The translations under genes were made by a program, and so were the position numbers. This document shows positions 61,656-64,000 of a stretch of 64,000 bases of DNA, in pieces. Numbering within the stretch: position 1 is the first letter of the stretch; the number at the start of each line of letters is the position of its first letter. Source of the stretch: Paralcaligenes ureilyticus (lineage in GTDB: Bacteria > Pseudomonadota > Gammaproteobacteria > Burkholderiales > Burkholderiaceae_B); assembly GCF_004346225.1 (NCBI RefSeq), contig NZ_SMAJ01000003.1:400069-464068 (forward strand). Reading direction: 5' to 3'. The notes under the pieces were generated by a model. The model was not told the DNA's origin, ran no database searches, and saw only the letters and a program-made list of their open reading frames with translations.

Positions 61656-63497
61656 TTAAAGCACTTCGGCTGCTGCCCAGTCCGGATGTCCAAACGTGGC
61701 GGCTCCGCATTCGGCAGTACCCGCCTGGCGGCGGGCCGAAGCAAACAGTTCGCACCCGAATCCGCTTTGATGGGCGCTGAGGTCGGCCCGCGCAAGCGGG
61801 CGCTGCATCCAGCCGGGAGAGCCCAGCAGCGACAGTTCGCCCGTGTTGGCGTCGATGCGCAGTATGTCGCCGTTTTGAACGCGCGCCAACGGCCCGCCGG
61901 CCAGCGCTTCGGGGCTTATGTGTATGGCGGCGGGCACTTTGCCCGAAGCCCCCGACATGCGGCCATCGGTGACCAGCGCCACTTTATAACCCTGTTCCTG
62001 CAAGACCGATAGAGCGGGGGTCAGTTTGTGCAGTTCGGGCATGCCGTTGGCGGCCGGCCCCTGAAAACGTACGACGGCCACAAAGTCGCGAGCCAGCTCA
62101 CCGTTTTTGTACGCCGCCAGCAGTTCGTTTTGATCGTGGAAGACAAGAGCCGGCGCTTCAACGACTCGGTGCTCGGGCTTGACGGCCGATACCTTGATGA
62201 CGGCGCGGCCCAAATTACCGCTTAAAAGCTTCAGGCCGCCGTCGGCGCTAAACGGGTCGTCGGTTGAGCGTATGACGTTGCGATCCAGCGATTGGGCTGC
62301 GGCGGGGCGCCATATAAGATTGTCGCCGTCGAGATAAGGTTCTTGCGTGTAGCGCCGCAATCCGGGCCCGGAAACGGTCTTGACATCTTCGTGCAAAAGG
62401 CCGGCGTCGATGAGTTGCGCAATAACCAGACCTATGCCGCCGGCCGCATGGAAGTGATTGACGTCAGCGTGTCCGTTGGGATAGATGCGCACAAGCGACG
62501 GGACTACGGCGGAGAGATCCGAGAAATCGTCCCAGTTGAGGGCGATGCCGGCTGCTTGCGCGATGGCCACCAAGTGCAGGGTGTGATTGGTGGAGCCCCC
62601 AGTAGCCAGCAACCCGACAATGCCGTTGACCAGCGATTTTTCGCAGATGACTTCAGCCACGGGCGTAAAGGATGAGGATTGAGCGGTGATCTGCACGGCC
62701 TGTTGCGCGGCGGCACGGGTAAGCGCATCGCGCAACGGCGTATTGGGCGTGACGAACGCGCTGCCGGGCAGGTGCAGGCCCATTATTTCCATAAGCATCT
62801 GGTTGGAGTTGGCCGTGCCGTAAAACGTACAGGTGCCGGGCCCGTGATAGGACCGGCATTCGGATTCGAGCAGTTCGGCGCGGCCGATTTTGCCTTGCGC
62901 GAAGAGTTGCCGGGTCTTGGCTTTTTCGTCGTTCGAAATGCCCGATGTCATTGGGCCTGCCGGCACGAATATGGCGGGGATGTGGCCGAAACTTAATGCG
63001 CCGATCAACAAACCGGGAACGATCTTGTCGCATACACCCAGGTACAGCGCCGCATCGAACATTTGATGGCTCAGTGCAATCGCCGTCGCCATGGCAATGA
63101 CGTCGCGCGAGAACAGGCTTAACTCCATGCCGACTTGCCCCTGCGTGACGCCGTCGCACATGGCGGGCACGCCACCGGCAAACTGCGCGGTGGCTCCCGC
63201 GTCGAGCGCGGCCTGTTTGAGGATGGCAGGGAAGGCCGCCAGCGGTTGGTGCGCCGAGAGCATGTCGTTGTATGACGAGACAATGGCTAGATTGGGCCTG
63301 GATGTTTCCTTCAGGCGGGCTTTGGCCTGGTCCGGCATGGCGGCAAAGGCATGGGCGAGATTCGTGCAGCCCAGTTGGCTGCGTTCGACTTTTTGGCCGT
63401 ATGCGGCTGCGGTTCGCTGCAGATAGCGTCCGCGGGTATGGCGGCTGCGTTCAGTGATCCGCTCGGTGACGGCGCGTATGACGGGGTTCAGGGCCAT
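61656..63497 (-). CDS. edd: 6-phosphogluconate dehydratase Edd
   Basis: Dehydrates 6-phosphogluconate to KDPG. The 613-residue protein is of the IlvD/Edd iron-sulfur family. [18 protein letters not shown] near residue 70, [14 protein letters not shown] with an Fe-S Cys, [36 protein letters not shown] and the C-terminal [25 protein letters not shown] are all present. A HexR-type operator lies 47 bases upstream of its ATG, and a second one about 155 bases upstream. With zwf, pgl and eda it completes the ED pathway in this window. Confidence 0.95.
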   Translation of the reverse strand: MALNPVIRAVTERITERSRHTRGRYLQRTAAAYGQKVERSQLGCTNLAHAFAAMPDQAKARLKETSRPNLAIVSSYNDMLSAHQPLAAFPAILKQAALDAGATAQFAGGVPAMCDGVTQGQVGMELSLFSRDVIAMATAIALSHQMFDAALYLGVCDKIVPGLLIGALSFGHIPAIFVPAGPMTSGISNDEKAKTRQLFAQGKIGRAELLESECRSYHGPGTCTFYGTANSNQMLMEIMGLHLPGSAFVTPNTPLRDALTRAAAQQAVQITAQSSSFTPVAEVICEKSLVNGIVGLLATGGSTNHTLHLVAIAQAAGIALNWDDFSDLSAVVPSLVRIYPNGHADVNHFHAAGGIGLVIAQLIDAGLLHEDVKTVSGPGLRRYTQEPYLDGDNLIWRPAAAQSLDRNVIRSTDDPFSADGGLKLLSGNLGRAVIKVSAVKPEHRVVEAPALVFHDQNELLAAYKNGELARDFVAVVRFQGPAANGMPELHKLTPALSVLQEQGYKVALVTDGRMSGASGKVPAAIHISPEALAGGPLARVQNGDILRIDANTGELSLLGSPGWMQRPLARADLSAHQSGFGCELFASARRQAGTAECGAATFGHPDWAAAEVL

Positions 63498-63543
63498 TGA
63501 GATGTCTCGAAATGACAGGGTTTGGGTTGCTGATGGTTTTAAT

Positions 63544-63558
63544 TGTAATTTAGCTACA
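63544..63558. promoter_or_regulatory. Predicted HexR operator upstream of edd
   Basis: TGTAATTTAGCTACA, identical to the zwf site and also starting 47 bases upstream of the ATG. Confidence 0.75.
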
Positions 63559-63651
63559 TTTCAATATCAAGAAAATCCTCTTGTTCTTAAACGATATATC
63601 TTATTTATCTCTATTTTTATCTATTTTTTTGTTTAATTTTTATTATTTATT

Positions 63652-63666
63652 TGTAATTTAACTACT
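63652..63666. promoter_or_regulatory. Second HexR-like site upstream of edd
   Basis: TGTAATTTAACTACT differs from the first site at two positions, at the centre and the last base. An AT-rich stretch (63560-63651) separates the two and probably carries the edd promoter. Confidence 0.5.
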
Positions 63667-63684
63667 TATACGGCGGGATCATAA

Positions 63685-63920
63685 GGCATTTTCGGTTGAA
63701 GTGTTTACGGAACTGAACGCGTTTTGCGTCGCTGTTTTTTGGGGTCGTTTTCGGTGGGCGGGTCATTCTATTAAAACGCCGCAGGGCGAGGGGTGGGTCC
63801 CGTCCGGTCCGTCCAGCGGTCGGGGCGCTACGCGCTCCGACTGCCCGGGTCTGCCTCGTCCAGGCGGGCGTCGGGCGAACTCGCTACGCCTCGCACGCGA
63901 GGCTCCGCTTGTATAGTTTC
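63685..63920 (-). mobile_element. MITE-like element, copy 3 (inverted, one end recognised)
   Basis: It begins GGCATTTTCGG (outer end), then matches copies 1 and 2 in reverse through GTTGAAGTG, GAACTGAACGCGTTTTG, TCATTCTATTAAAACGCC and GCAGGGCGAGGGGTGGG. The far end is not recognisable, so the right boundary is approximate. No gene is present. Confidence 0.6.
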
Positions 63921-63959
63921 TTTAAGCGGTTTTGTTTGGTTTTTTATCTGGTTTTTTCA

Positions 63960-63990
63960 AGCACCTTTTAGTGGGACACTAAAAGGTGCT
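63960..63990. repeat. Perfect 14-bp stem hairpin at the window edge
   Basis: AGCACCTTTTAGTG and CACTAAAAGGTGCT pair exactly around GGA. No T run follows on either strand, so it is not a normal intrinsic terminator. Confidence 0.6.
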
Positions 63991-64000
63991 GGGGTGGAGA

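Overview
The window is a chromosomal segment of a moderately GC-rich betaproteobacterium, most likely of the family Alcaligenaceae (Bordetella/Pusillimonas-like). This is judged from gene content and order (trmJ-cysE, suhB, lpxH-ppiA-TPR-cysS, accA-tilS-lysC), the density of ABC importers and the protein sequences. No database search was possible, so the genus is not fixed.

Layout. 1-13.9 kb is a housekeeping block: cysE (cut by the left edge), trmJ, suhB, a TerC/CBS membrane protein, uppP, lpxH, ppiA, a TPR protein, cysS, an AlkA-type glycosylase, accA, tilS, lysC and tRNA-Ser(GCT). 14.5-24.4 kb is a peptide-type ABC importer cassette (two permeases, two ATPases, binding protein) interleaved with a YtcJ-type amidohydrolase, a CobW/G3E GTPase and an M81 (MlrC-like) metallopeptidase. 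24.9-29.6 kb is a branched-chain-type (Liv) ABC importer with a Tat-type binding protein. 29.8-38.1 kb holds an IclR regulator, a polar-amino-acid-type (PAAT) ABC importer, an SDR dehydrogenase, a fumarylacetoacetate-hydrolase-family enzyme, a second PAAT binding protein and L-lactate dehydrogenase. Together these fit the last steps of non-phosphorylated L-fuconate or L-rhamnonate breakdown. 38.3-42.7 kb is an accessory stretch: tRNA-Arg(ACG) with a decayed copy, a MITE, small membrane proteins, two tiny lipoproteins, an Asp/Glu racemase and a GrdB-like protein. 42.8-64 kb is dominated by sugar-acid and Entner-Doudoroff genes: dgoK/KDPGal aldolase, zwf-hexR, pgl, a PtxS-type LacI regulator with a second PAAT importer, kguE-kguK, and edd-eda. 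Interspersed are a GGDEF protein, folE2, an Mpg glycosylase, cspA, an esterase and adenine deaminase.

How it fits together. HexR-type operators with the same 15-base sequence lie at the same distance upstream of zwf and edd, so one regulator probably controls both ends of the ED pathway. A perfect PtxS-type operator (TGAAACCGGTTTCA) sits just after a predicted promoter in front of the second PAAT importer, followed by kguE and kguK. This suggests that the amino-acid-type importer takes up 2-ketogluconate, which would be fed through 6-phosphogluconate into edd-eda. By eye, all three PAAT binding proteins keep the Arg that binds a carboxylate but lack the Asp that binds an alpha-ammonium group, consistent with sugar-acid rather than amino-acid ligands.

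Two dispersed repeat families run through the intergenic regions. One is a GTAG-type REP hairpin family, about 30 units in 12 clusters with compensatory stem changes. The other is a roughly 280-330 bp MITE with short terminal inverted repeats and CTAG target duplications (two complete copies, one partial). No CRISPR array, rRNA, phage or intact transposase gene was seen.
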